Source of the DNA: an uncultured Massilia sp.
GTDB taxonomy: Bacteria > Pseudomonadota > Gammaproteobacteria > Burkholderiales > Burkholderiaceae_D
Assembly: GCA_913778765.1 (NCBI GenBank)
Contig: CAJYXO010000253.1
Coordinates: 1-44,365, forward strand
DNA length: 44,365 bases
Direction: 5' to 3'
Part shown: positions 1 through 8,832 of the stretch, piece by piece
Numbering within the stretch: the stretch's first letter is position 1
Layout of the letters: every line of letters begins with the position of its first letter
Notes under the pieces: model-generated
Database searches by the model: none
What the model was told of the DNA's origin: nothing
Seen by the model: the letters and a program-made list of their open reading frames with translations, nothing else
Program-made: the position numbers and the translations under genes

Positions 1-2
1 CG

Positions 3-749
3 CTGTGCTTCGGCGAGGCGACCAAGTTCTCGCAGGACCTGCTGGAAGCGGACAAGACTTATCTGGCCACCGTCCACCTGGGCATCACGACCACCACCGG
101 CGACACCGAAGGCGACGTGCTGGAAACGCGCGACGTCGACGTGACTGCCGAACAGGTCGAAGCGGCGCTGGCGCGCTTCCGCGGTCCGATCCTGCAAGTG
201 CCGCCGATGTACTCGGCGCTCAAGCGCGACGGCAAGGCGCTGTACGAATACGCGCGCGAAGGCGTGACCCTGGAACGCGAAGCACGGCCGGTCACCATCC
301 ACGAGCTGGAACTGGTCGCGATCGCGGCGCCGTTCCTGACCATCCGCGTCAAGTGCAGCAAGGGCACCTATGTGCGCGTGCTGGGCGAGGACATCGGCGC
401 GGCGCTGGGCTGCGGCGCCCACCTGAGCGCGCTGCGCCGGGTGCAGGTCGGCTCGCTGACCACCGCCAACATGGTCACGCTGGAAGAGCTGCAGGCGCAT
501 GCCGATCCGCTGTCGCTGCTGGCGCCGGTCGACGCGCTGCTGTCGAGCTTCCCGCGCGTCGAGCTGACGCCGGAACTGGCGAAGCGCTTCCTGAACGGCC
601 AGCGTTTGGCATTGGGCAAGGAGCCGGTCCAGGTCCCGGCCGGGCAGGGCAGGGTGCGCGTGTATGCGGACAATAAACTGCTGGGCACGGCCATCCTGCA
701 GGAATATGCGATCCTGGCGCCGGAGCGGCTGATCGCGGCCAAGCAATAA
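3..749 (+). CDS. truB: tRNA pseudouridine(55) synthase TruB, 3' part
   Basis: TruB converts U55 of tRNA to pseudouridine in the T loop. The frame is open from base 3 and reads LCFGEATKFSQDLL, then LATVHLGITTTTGD, PPMYSALKRDGKALYEYAR and KGTYVRVLGEDIG, all familiar TruB segments. About 249 codons are present against roughly 310-330 in the family, so about 60-70 N-terminal residues lie outside the window, including the catalytic-Asp motif. The C-terminal part (RVYADNKLLGTAIL) fits the PUA-like tail. In many betaproteobacteria truB sits between rbfA and typA, which matches the gene that follows. It is cut by the window edge, not broken. Confidence 0.95.
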   Translation: MCFGEATKFSQDLLEADKTYLATVHLGITTTTGDTEGDVLETRDVDVTAEQVEAALARFRGPILQVPPMYSALKRDGKALYEYAREGVTLEREARPVTIHELELVAIAAPFLTIRVKCSKGTYVRVLGEDIGAALGCGAHLSALRRVQVGSLTTANMVTLEELQAHADPLSLLAPVDALLSSFPRVELTPELAKRFLNGQRLALGKEPVQVPAGQGRVRVYADNKLLGTAILQEYAILAPERLIAAKQ

Positions 750-752
750 ATA

Positions 753-783
753 TCGGGCGGCGGGACTTGAAATCCGCCGCCGA
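753..783 (+). terminator. GC-rich hairpin just after truB
   Basis: Three bases after the truB stop, two GC-rich arms (TCGGGCGGCGGGA and TCCGCCGCCGA) can pair around a short A-rich loop with small bulges. No T tract follows, so it is at best a weak or factor-assisted terminator or an mRNA 3' end stabiliser. The rest of the gap up to typA holds no convincing gene. Confidence 0.35.
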
Positions 784-943
784 TGCGCCATATCGTCCCT
801 GCCCCGGAGAGGCAGCCCCATGCTGCCAGCGGCGTCCGGGCACGTCATCAACATTCAACATTTCGCCGCTACGCTGGACACAGGCAGCAAATCGTTGAAA
901 TTCAAGTGTTTTTCCCGTCGTTGCGGCGCAGCATGACGCATAA

Positions 944-960
944 CCGTGCTATAGTAGCGG
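944..960 (+). promoter_or_regulatory. candidate extended -10 promoter for typA
   Basis: The sequence TGcTATAGT (TG at 947-948, hexamer at 950-955) looks like an extended -10 element about 100 bases upstream of the typA start. No well-spaced -35 hexamer is visible: TTGCGG at 921 is too far away. The 304-base gap 750-1053 otherwise shows only the hairpin after truB. This is pattern matching only. Confidence 0.35.
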
Positions 961-1053
961 GTTCTGGAAATCGGCTATGCCGAGCGCCACTAGCCGAGCG
1001 CCCCTGAGCGGACGCCTCCACCCATCACGCAACATTCACTGTTGAATACGAAC

Positions 1054-2892
<1,839 letters not shown>

Positions 2893-2928
2893 TCGCGCTT
2901 CCGCCCGGCTTCCGGTTCGCCGGATCGA

Positions 2929-2958
2929 AAAAACCCGCTGCTTGCAGCGGGTTTTTTT
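2929..2958 (+). terminator. intrinsic terminator of typA
   Basis: Arms CCCGCTGC (2934-2941) and GCAGCGGG (2944-2951) pair perfectly and are followed by seven T. An A run before the stem extends the pairing. It lies 40 bases after the typA stop and separates housekeeping from accessory genes. Confidence 0.92.
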
Positions 2959-3043
2959 ATTGGCTCAGGAATCCATCGATTTGGCTCCATGAGGCAGGAC
3001 AAAAAATGCATTTAATTTAACGGAAGTAATAACATCCTTATCA

Positions 3044-3064
3044 CTTAATTGACTTCCAATTAAG
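3044..3064. promoter_or_regulatory. perfect inverted repeat upstream of the first FilA-like gene
   Basis: Arms CTTAATTG and CAATTAAG flank the spacer ACTTC, giving a perfect 8+8 base palindrome 70 bases before the start codon at 3134. The surroundings (about 2990-3070) are markedly AT-rich against the GC-rich genome. That is the usual look of a promoter or operator region. The bound protein is unknown; one of the two AraC-type proteins coded nearby is a candidate, though AraC proteins more often bind direct repeats. Confidence 0.5.
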
Positions 3065-3133
3065 AAACAACGCTCCCAGGCGCTGCGGAGCCGAAGAGAC
3101 ACCGTCGATCACAATAAAATTGGAGATACCGCT

Positions 3134-3679
3134 ATGAAACTGCTGAAACAACTCGCTGTCGTCGCTGCCCTGTCCTCGATCGCTTCGTACGCATCGGCCC
3201 TGACCCCGATCGCCGACAGCGACCTGTCCAAAGTCTCGGGCCGTGACGGTGTGTCGATCGCAGCCGACCTGCATATCAACATCGGTGAATTCAAGTACAC
3301 CGACACCGACTCGACCGGCGGCTCGGTTCGCTTCGGCAACATCAGCATCACCGGCGCCATCGCCGCCACGATCGACATCGTCAACAACGCCACCTTCCAG
3401 GGTGAAGTGAGCGCCTTCAACGCCGACGGCACCGCCAACACCGCCACCACCCTGGGCGTGATCTCGCCGCTGGCCGTGCCAGGCGCCAGCGCCGGCCTGG
3501 CTGCCTTCGCACCGAAAGGCGACGTCGTCAAGATCGCGATCCCGCTGGTCGACACCACCAAGAACCTGGCGATGAGCGTCGACTCGATCAAGATGGGCAA
3601 TTCGGATGCTTCCTTCGGTAAGTTCGAAATGAAAGACATCAAGCTGCAAGGCACCACCGTCTACATCTGGGCGCACTGA
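3134..3679 (+). CDS. FilA-like exported protein (DUF6160-type), paralog A
   Basis: This 181-residue protein has a Sec signal peptide (residues 1-22, ending SYASA). Then comes a short segment with the motif IADSDLSKVSGRDG (26-39), then a Ser/Thr/Gly-rich body of short alternating hydrophobic stretches typical of beta structure. It ends in TTVYIWAH. GGAG at 3122-3125 is a well-spaced ribosome site. It resembles proteins called FilA or DUF6160 in Acinetobacter 'putative pilus' loci; that link is from memory and unsearched. It has its own promoter region and a terminator right behind it, so it may be made in larger amounts than the three paralogs downstream. Function unknown; a surface or filament subunit is an inference. 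Confidence 0.85.
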   Translation: MKLLKQLAVVAALSSIASYASALTPIADSDLSKVSGRDGVSIAADLHINIGEFKYTDTDSTGGSVRFGNISITGAIAATIDIVNNATFQGEVSAFNADGTANTATTLGVISPLAVPGASAGLAAFAPKGDVVKIAIPLVDTTKNLAMSVDSIKMGNSDASFGKFEMKDIKLQGTTVYIWAH

Positions 3680-3697
3680 TGCAAGCTTGGTAGTGGG

Positions 3698-3730
3698 ACG
3701 GCCCGCGGCCACGAGCCCCGGGCCGTTTTT
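3698..3730 (+). terminator. intrinsic terminator/attenuator after paralog A
   Basis: Arms ACGGCCCG (3698-3705) and CGGGCCGT (3719-3726) pair perfectly and are followed by TTTTT. It sits 18 bases after the stop at 3679 and 18 bases before the next start. With no room for a full promoter behind it, partial read-through into the downstream genes is likely. Confidence 0.8.
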
Positions 3731-3748
3731 GAATGAACGCTCGTCGGG

Positions 3749-4528
3749 ATGTCCATGCGCAGAACATTGTTGGCGTTTTTGTTGGCGTTTCTGGTGCTGA
3801 CCGGAGGAACCGCCTCGGCCCAGATGCGCGCGCTGTCCGACACCGAGATGTCCAGCGTGAGTGGGCAAGGCCTGTTCACCGTCGGTAATTCCAGCTACAA
3901 CGGTTTCGATTTCACCCGCATCGGCCTCGACGCCGACGTCACCCTGAACGCCAACCTGGCCAATCTGCGCCTGGGCGAATACACCTACGCCCCGCGCAAC
4001 GGCGGCGGCGCCGACCTCGATATCGGCGCCTTGCGCTTCGGCCGCAGCGACGCCGGCGATGCCCAGCGCCTGGTCCACATCGGCAATCCCTATTTCGAAT
4101 TCGTTTATCAAAACACCGGCGCCGCCGGCCAGCGCGAAGTGGTCGGCATGCGCCTCGGCTTCGACAGCATCTCCGGCGACATCGGCATGAAGATCGCGAC
4201 CCTGTCCGGCGCGATGCGCATCGACGCGGGCGCTCTAGGGGCCATCGACACCCTGACCGATGCGGGCGGCGGCAAGCGCTGGGACGGCACCTGCACCGGC
4301 TGCACGCTCAGCCTGTCGCAGGTCGGCGCCGTGACGGCCGGCGATGCGAGCGGCCCGAGCCGCGATTTCTGGATCTCGGTGCTGAAGACGCCTGTGACGT
4401 TCCAGGCGGCGCCCGGGATGCCGGCCCTGACCGAAGCCCAGGCCGGCGTCTGGCTGAACTGGCGCGACAAGCTGGCTGCCCTGAACCTGACCGGCATGGT
4501 GCCGGCGAATAACCCGCCGGGGCATTGA
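3749..4528 (+). CDS. FilA-like exported protein, paralog B (divergent)
   Basis: This 259-residue protein has a signal peptide ending TASA at residue 24, followed by the motif ALSDTEMSSVSGQG (28-41). That is the same layout as its neighbours but with GQG in place of GRDG. The body is rich in beta-like stretches and contains a CxxC pair (GTCTGCTLS, about residues 182-185) that could form a disulfide. Its tail (NNPPGH) does not carry the aromatic ending of paralogs A and D. ATG 3755 is an alternative start. The stop overlaps the start of the next gene (TGATG), so translation is probably coupled. Role unknown. Confidence 0.8.
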   Translation: MSMRRTLLAFLLAFLVLTGGTASAQMRALSDTEMSSVSGQGLFTVGNSSYNGFDFTRIGLDADVTLNANLANLRLGEYTYAPRNGGGADLDIGALRFGRSDAGDAQRLVHIGNPYFEFVYQNTGAAGQREVVGMRLGFDSISGDIGMKIATLSGAMRIDAGALGAIDTLTDAGGGKRWDGTCTGCTLSLSQVGAVTAGDASGPSRDFWISVLKTPVTFQAAPGMPALTEAQAGVWLNWRDKLAALNLTGMVPANNPPGH

Positions 4529-5370
4529 TGCGCGCCGCCGTTTTCCTCTTGCCGCTGCTGCTGCCCTGCGCCGCCCGGGCGCTCGAGCCGCTGCCGGACA
4601 GCGCGCTGGCCAAGGTCAGCGGCCGTGACGGCATGCGCTTCAACCTGTCCAACTTTTCCATGTCCGGCAACGCCGTGCTGCGCTACACCACGCCGGACGG
4701 AAGCGGCAGCATCGGCATCGGCCGTCTGTCGGCCTCGCGCTCGGACAACGTCGACGCGCCCTTCGCCGACCCGTACCGCCTCGACGTGATCTCGGGAGGA
4801 CCAGGCCGGGCGGACATCGTCAACATCGCGATGCCGCGCAACCTGCTGGGACGCGAGGCCTGGCAGATGGCCTTCGACCTCGACGTGATCGACAGCGGCA
4901 TCGCGGTGCAGGCAGGCAGCGTGACGATCAAGGACCTGGTCTACTACGGCGGCGGCATACAGTGGTCGACCCCGATCGACGGCGACGGCCTGGCCTTCGG
5001 CATCGCGACCCGCATGGAGATCGGCAGCGTGGCGCTGCAGCCGAACGGCCGTTTTGACGCCGGCGGGGCGCTGGTGCTGTCGGACCTGCGCATCGGCGCC
5101 GCCACCGAGGACGGTTCGGCGCCGAGCGCGCCCTGGCGCCTGGCCGGCATCGGCAGCCAGGCCGGCATCTTCAACGCCCGCACCGACGCCGCGGGGAACG
5201 CGAGCCTGCACATCGGCATCGGCTGGCCGGACGCCGGCGCCGCCGCCCCCGCCGGCACGCTGCAGATCGGGAACATCAGCTTCCGCAGCGATGCCGGCAA
5301 CGTGGACCTGGGCAGCTCGCGCATCGGCGCCATTCAATTGCAGTACCTGGATATCCGCTTCCGTCCATGA
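4528..5370 (+). CDS. FilA-like exported protein, paralog C
   Basis: The 280-residue product starts at ATG 4528, overlapping the previous stop by one base; a TTG at 4525 in frame is less likely. A signal peptide (1-18, ending ARA) is followed by LPDSALAKVSGRDG (22-35), nearly the same as in paralog A. The body has long alternating patterns and repeated 'IGxxSF/SxRIGxxQLQ' style strands. The tail LGSSRIGAIQLQ resembles the last strand of A and D, but the protein ends FRP without the WxH residues. It is coupled to the next gene through an ATGA overlap. No enzyme motif was seen. Confidence 0.82.
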   Translation: MRAAVFLLPLLLPCAARALEPLPDSALAKVSGRDGMRFNLSNFSMSGNAVLRYTTPDGSGSIGIGRLSASRSDNVDAPFADPYRLDVISGGPGRADIVNIAMPRNLLGREAWQMAFDLDVIDSGIAVQAGSVTIKDLVYYGGGIQWSTPIDGDGLAFGIATRMEIGSVALQPNGRFDAGGALVLSDLRIGAATEDGSAPSAPWRLAGIGSQAGIFNARTDAAGNASLHIGIGWPDAGAAAPAGTLQIGNISFRSDAGNVDLGSSRIGAIQLQYLDIRFRP

Positions 5371-5825
5371 AGAAGGTGCTCGTCCTCATCGCCATGCTGT
5401 GCAGCGGCGCCGCCACGGCCGGCGGCCCGCGGCCGCTGCCGGACAGCGAACTGGCGCAGGTGCGCGGCGCCGACGGCATCAGCTTCGCGGTCGACCTGAA
5501 CCTGAACCGCCAGCCCGACTACGTCCTGGGGGACAGCCGCCTGACGATCGGCCAGAAGGTGGACGGCCAGACGACCTATATCGTGGTGCGAAATCCCGGT
5601 GGACGGATCCAGATGGTGGGCCTGAGCATCGGCGCGCAGACGGCCACCGATGGCACCAGCTACGTGGCGCTGACGATGCCGGCGTACACCCGCTTCCTCG
5701 ATGCCGGTTTCGATTCGATCAGCGTGCAGACCGATGCGCGCGGCCCGGTGAGCGGCAACCTGGGCAGCGTCAGCCTGAACGGCGAGATGACGATGACGGG
5801 CCAGCTGAGGCTATGGTCGCACTAG
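5367..5825 (+). CDS. FilA-like exported protein, paralog D
   Basis: The shortest paralog at 152 residues. It has a signal peptide of about 18 residues ending ATA, then LPDSELAQVRGADG (24-37), the closest match in the set to the double-glycine leader pattern LSxxELxxIxGG. The C-terminus reads LGSVSLNG and ends LRLWSH, matching the WAH ending of paralog A. It is the last gene of the coupled group 3749-5825 and stops three bases from the converging regulator gene, so no terminator fits between them. Role unknown; likely a surface or periplasmic subunit. Confidence 0.83.
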   Translation: MKKVLVLIAMLCSGAATAGGPRPLPDSELAQVRGADGISFAVDLNLNRQPDYVLGDSRLTIGQKVDGQTTYIVVRNPGGRIQMVGLSIGAQTATDGTSYVALTMPAYTRFLDAGFDSISVQTDARGPVSGNLGSVSLNGEMTMTGQLRLWSH

Positions 5826-5828
5826 CGC

Positions 5829-6848
5829 CTACGCGCTCTTCGACTTTTGCTGGAACTCGCCAGGCGCCTTGCCGAACCAGCGCAGGCAGGCGCGGTGGAA
5901 GGCGCTGGGATCGGAGAAGCCCAGCTTGTAGCTGAGGTTCTTGACGCTGATGCGGTCGCTGCCCAGGTATTGCTGGGCGATGGTGCGCCGCACTTCGTCG
6001 ACCAGAGTCGAGAAGTCGGTGCCTTCGTCGGCCAGGCGCCGCTGCAGGGTGCGTTCGCTGATCGCGAGGCGCCGTGCGACCGCGTCGCGCAGGGCGCCGC
6101 CCTGGTCGATCATGGCCGGCAGCATCTCGCGCACGCGCGCCGCGAAGCTGCTGCGTTCGGCCTGCACCAGTCGCTCGTCGAGCAGGCGGAACAGGCCTTC
6201 GGCGGCGAGCGGATTGGCGGTCGGGATCGGCGCGACGATGTCGGCGTTGGCGAATTCGAGGGCGTTGGCGGGCGCGCCGAAGCGCACCGGGCAGCCGAAG
6301 CGTGCGGCCCACAGCGCGGGATCGTTCGGCGCCGGATAGGCGTATTCGACGCTGGCCGGTTTCAGGTCGGGGCGGCCGCCGACGAAGCGCAGGGTGGACA
6401 GCAGCAGGTTCCAGGTGAAGTCGTAGCGCTGCATCGGCACCGGGACCACGCCGCCGACCAGGTTCAGGCCGACGCGCACGCGGTCGCTGCGCGCTTCGAT
6501 GGTGGCGCGCACGACCGGCGACACCAGCGGCATGTAGCGCATCAGGCTGTCCGCGGCCTGCTTCAGGGTGGGGGAGGCCAGCATCAGGTGGCCCAGCACG
6601 CCGAGCCAGCTGAGCGGATCGGGGGCGAACACGCGAAAGCCGATCAGCGGATCGCCGCTGGCCAGGGCCAGGCCTTCCCATAGCTGGCTGAACTGGTCGG
6701 ACAGCGCCAGCAGGTCGGCGGCGCGTTCGCTGCCCTGCTCGAACCATTTGAGGCCGGCGCGATGGAAGAGGCCGTCGACGTCGACGCCTTCGGCGGAGAG
6801 GCAGCTCTTGATGCGTTGCACCACGTCGGTGGCGGACAAATACTTCAC
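5829..6848 (-). CDS. AraC-family transcriptional regulator (Arabinose_bd-type N-terminal domain)
   Basis: This 339-residue regulator resembles the OruR-like AraC branch. A long N-terminal sensor (about 1-230, with VDVDGLFHRAGL near the start) is followed by a C-terminal double helix-turn-helix (ARRLAISERTLQRRLADEG and VKNLSYKLGFSDPSAFHRA). The start is GTG 6848, preceded by GAGGT. An eight-codon reading frame with a stronger ribosome site ends exactly over this GTG. The gene lies inside the fil-like locus on the opposite strand, so it may control the exported-protein genes; this is inference from position. The ligand is unknown. Confidence 0.9.
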   Translation of the reverse strand: MKYLSATDVVQRIKSCLSAEGVDVDGLFHRAGLKWFEQGSERAADLLALSDQFSQLWEGLALASGDPLIGFRVFAPDPLSWLGVLGHLMLASPTLKQAADSLMRYMPLVSPVVRATIEARSDRVRVGLNLVGGVVPVPMQRYDFTWNLLLSTLRFVGGRPDLKPASVEYAYPAPNDPALWAARFGCPVRFGAPANALEFANADIVAPIPTANPLAAEGLFRLLDERLVQAERSSFAARVREMLPAMIDQGGALRDAVARRLAISERTLQRRLADEGTDFSTLVDEVRRTIAQQYLGSDRISVKNLSYKLGFSDPSAFHRACLRWFGKAPGEFQQKSKSA

Positions 6849-6871
6849 GCTGGACCTCGCGCCTGGGTCAT
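6845..6871 (-). promoter_or_regulatory. eight-codon upstream reading frame coupled to the AraC gene
   Basis: On the minus strand a strong AAGGAGA precedes ATG 6871, which opens the frame MTQARGPA and stops at TGA 6847-6845. That stop overlaps the GTG start of the regulator (GTGA). This is the classic layout of a leader peptide that couples or meters translation. Chance cannot be excluded for so short a frame, but the best ribosome site in the region belongs to it. Confidence 0.4.
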
Positions 6872-6960
6872 GGTCGTCTCCTTGTTGGGGCGGCTGCGGG
6901 TCTGGCGCCCGCTTGCCGTTTTTTTATTATGTGTGCATGCCCAAGGTGAGTGATTCGGAA

Positions 6961-6992
6961 AATGATCTTCGTTTTTTCAAAAAACGATCATT
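6961..6992 (-). terminator. A/T-rich inverted repeat after the second AraC gene
   Basis: Arms AATGATC-ttc-GTTTTTT and AAAAAACGATCATT pair almost perfectly with a three-base bulge and a very tight turn. It begins six bases beyond the stop codon (6999) of the minus-strand regulator, which is where a terminator should be. The palindrome could also serve as an operator for the downstream regulator gene. Confidence 0.5.
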
Positions 6993-6998
6993 GTTCCC

Positions 6999-7859
6999 TT
7001 ACATGCGGGACTGTTGCCGGGCGCGCGCCGGCGTGATTCCGTAGGCATTCGAAAAGCAGGACGTCATGTGGCTCTGGCTGTTGAAGCCGCATTGCGCCGC
7101 AACACGGGCGATCGAAAAACTGGTGCGGGTCAGCAGTTCGTGCACGCGTTCGAGGCGCAGGCGCAGCACGTAGCGGTGCGGGCTCAATCCCATCGCTTCC
7201 TGGAAGATGCGGCGGAAGTGCGATTCCGATACGCCGGCCCGCTCGGCCAGTTCGGCGTTCGACAGCTCGTTCGACAGGTTCTCCTGTATCCATTCCAGCA
7301 CGCCCTGCAGGCGTCCCAGCTGCAGGGCGTCGGGCGGCAGGCTGCGTGCGGTCTTGCCTTCGAGGACGCGGCAGGTCTGCTCGATCATCACATGGCTCAG
7401 GCGCTCGACGAAGGCGTGGTCGGCGAGGTTGGCGGCGCTGCTGCGCGCCAGTTCGCCCAGCAGCTGCTGGGCGCAGGCGTTCACCAGAGGATCGGAAAAG
7501 GGCGGCGCCTTGGTGCGCGCATTCAGCAGGCGCTGCAACTGGCGCACCAGCTCGTGGCTGGGGTCGAGCACGTGGAACATCGCCATGTCGATCGCGCCGC
7601 AGAAGGTCCAGCGGCTGGCGAAGCCGGGCTGGAACACGGTCGAGGAACCGGCCAGGAAATCGAAGGAGCGTCCCGCGGAGCGGCCGGCGGTGGCGCGCGC
7701 CCCGCCCAGGTGGCAGGCCAGCACCAGCGAATCCAGCGGCGGCACCTCGCAGCCGCCGAGCTGGAAGATGTAGCGCTCGGCCCGCAGCGGCACGCCTTTG
7801 ACTTCGACGCTGACCACCGGCTCCCCCAACGCACTGCTGATCCTGTCCCAGGTATTCAT
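6999..7859 (-). CDS. AraC-family transcriptional regulator
   Basis: This 286-residue regulator has a C-terminal AraC DNA-binding domain of about 100 residues. Helix-turn-helix 1 is AELAERAGVSESHFRRIF and helix-turn-helix 2 is SIARVAAQCGFNSQSHMTS, followed by the usual F-x-x-x-Y-G-x-T-P. The N-terminal part, about 170 residues, is not a domain I recognise. It is divergent from the C39 peptidase gene across a 170-base AT-rich region with an inverted repeat. That makes it the best candidate for direct control of the 8030-12817 operon. The start ATG 7859 is unambiguous. Confidence 0.9.
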   Translation of the reverse strand: MNTWDRISSALGEPVVSVEVKGVPLRAERYIFQLGGCEVPPLDSLVLACHLGGARATAGRSAGRSFDFLAGSSTVFQPGFASRWTFCGAIDMAMFHVLDPSHELVRQLQRLLNARTKAPPFSDPLVNACAQQLLGELARSSAANLADHAFVERLSHVMIEQTCRVLEGKTARSLPPDALQLGRLQGVLEWIQENLSNELSNAELAERAGVSESHFRRIFQEAMGLSPHRYVLRLRLERVHELLTRTSFSIARVAAQCGFNSQSHMTSCFSNAYGITPARARQQSRM

Positions 7860-7886
7860 CGTCCCGACTTTCGAATGAGCGGTTTT

Positions 7887-7911
7887 TTATAAAAACGACA
7901 GCGTTTTATAA
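7887..7911. promoter_or_regulatory. inverted repeat in the divergent AraC/C39 promoter region
   Basis: Arms TTATAAAAACG and CGTTTTATAA (one extra A on the left) flank ACAG. The repeat lies 28 bases upstream of the regulator start and about 120 bases upstream of the peptidase start. The whole interval 7860-8029 is AT-rich for this genome. It looks like an operator or divergent promoter core; no clear -35/-10 pair could be fixed. Confidence 0.45.
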
Positions 7912-8029
7912 CATCCGAAAAGCTTGCCTGCATACAAAATATAGAAAAACTGCAATAAACGTAGTCAAAACGCCACGTTAAAAGCAGATACATTGAGGGA
8001 GCGCAAGACGCGCCCCGAGGGAGACATGA

Positions 8030-8791
8030 ATGTTCGCAGTCCTGCTGGGCGTCCTGGCCGCGTTGCTGGGAGGATCGGGCGTGCTGGCCAAGCATGAGGC
8101 CAAGGACCGTCCGCTCGACCGCTTCGACATCCCGACCACCATGTCGGTGGCCGCCGCCGGCATCCAGAACGTCGGGATGGAGCCATTCTCCGAACTCAAG
8201 TACAAGAACATCGTCCACCAGGCCTACGACTACAGCTGCGGCTCGGCGGCCCTGGTCACGATCCTCAAGTACCACCTCGGCATCGACGTCAGCGAGCAGC
8301 AGTCGATGGAGGGCATGATGGCCTTCGGCGAGAAGGACAAGATCATCGAGCGGCGCGGCTTTTCGCTGCTCGACATGAAGCGCTACCTGGCCTCGATCGG
8401 CGTGGAAAGCGCGGGCTTCCGCGCCGAGATCGCCGACCTGATCACCCTCGACCATCCCGGCATCGTGCCGATCGACTACGCCGGCTTCAGGCACTTCGTG
8501 GTGCTGCGCGGCGTACGCGGCGGCCTGGTGTTCCTGGCCGATCCGGCGATGGGCAACATCACCTTCCCGGTCGAGGAATTCGCCACCCTGTGGGACCGCA
8601 ACACGCTGTTCATCGCCTACCCGCAGAAGGACAAGCCGCCGGTCGCGAAGCTGGCGCTCAACGACAACGAGCTGGGCGTGGCCGACATGGACCGCGTGCG
8701 CGACCGCGGCCTGCTGCGCCCGCTCGACAACCAGCTGCAGATGGAACGCCTGCTGAACGGCTTCGGCGGCGTTTCGATCCGCAAGCAGTAG
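8030..8791 (+). CDS. stand-alone C39-type cysteine peptidase (FilB-like)
   Basis: This 253-residue protein begins with a hydrophobic segment (about 2-20) that should act as a signal or membrane anchor, placing the enzyme in the periplasm. The C39 fold is clear: Q64 and C70 in QAYDYSCGSAAL (oxyanion Gln, five residues, catalytic Cys), H155 in FRHFVVLRG, and D171 in LVFLADPAMG. There is no ABC transporter part, unlike bacteriocin exporters. C39 enzymes cut after double-glycine-type leaders, and the FilA-like proteins here carry similar motifs. GAGGGAG before ATG 8030 supports the start. It heads the operon 8030-12817. Acinetobacter FilB is described as a C39 peptidase (recalled). Confidence 0.88.
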   Translation: MFAVLLGVLAALLGGSGVLAKHEAKDRPLDRFDIPTTMSVAAAGIQNVGMEPFSELKYKNIVHQAYDYSCGSAALVTILKYHLGIDVSEQQSMEGMMAFGEKDKIIERRGFSLLDMKRYLASIGVESAGFRAEIADLITLDHPGIVPIDYAGFRHFVVLRGVRGGLVFLADPAMGNITFPVEEFATLWDRNTLFIAYPQKDKPPVAKLALNDNELGVADMDRVRDRGLLRPLDNQLQMERLLNGFGGVSIRKQ

Positions 8792-8832
8792 ACCCAGCAG
8801 CACCCCATGAGACCCATGAAGAAGGACCACCA

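Noticed and set aside
783..1007. 74-codon frame between truB and typA
   Set aside because: No ribosome site, Arg/His-rich shadow-like composition, and it overlaps the likely typA promoter.
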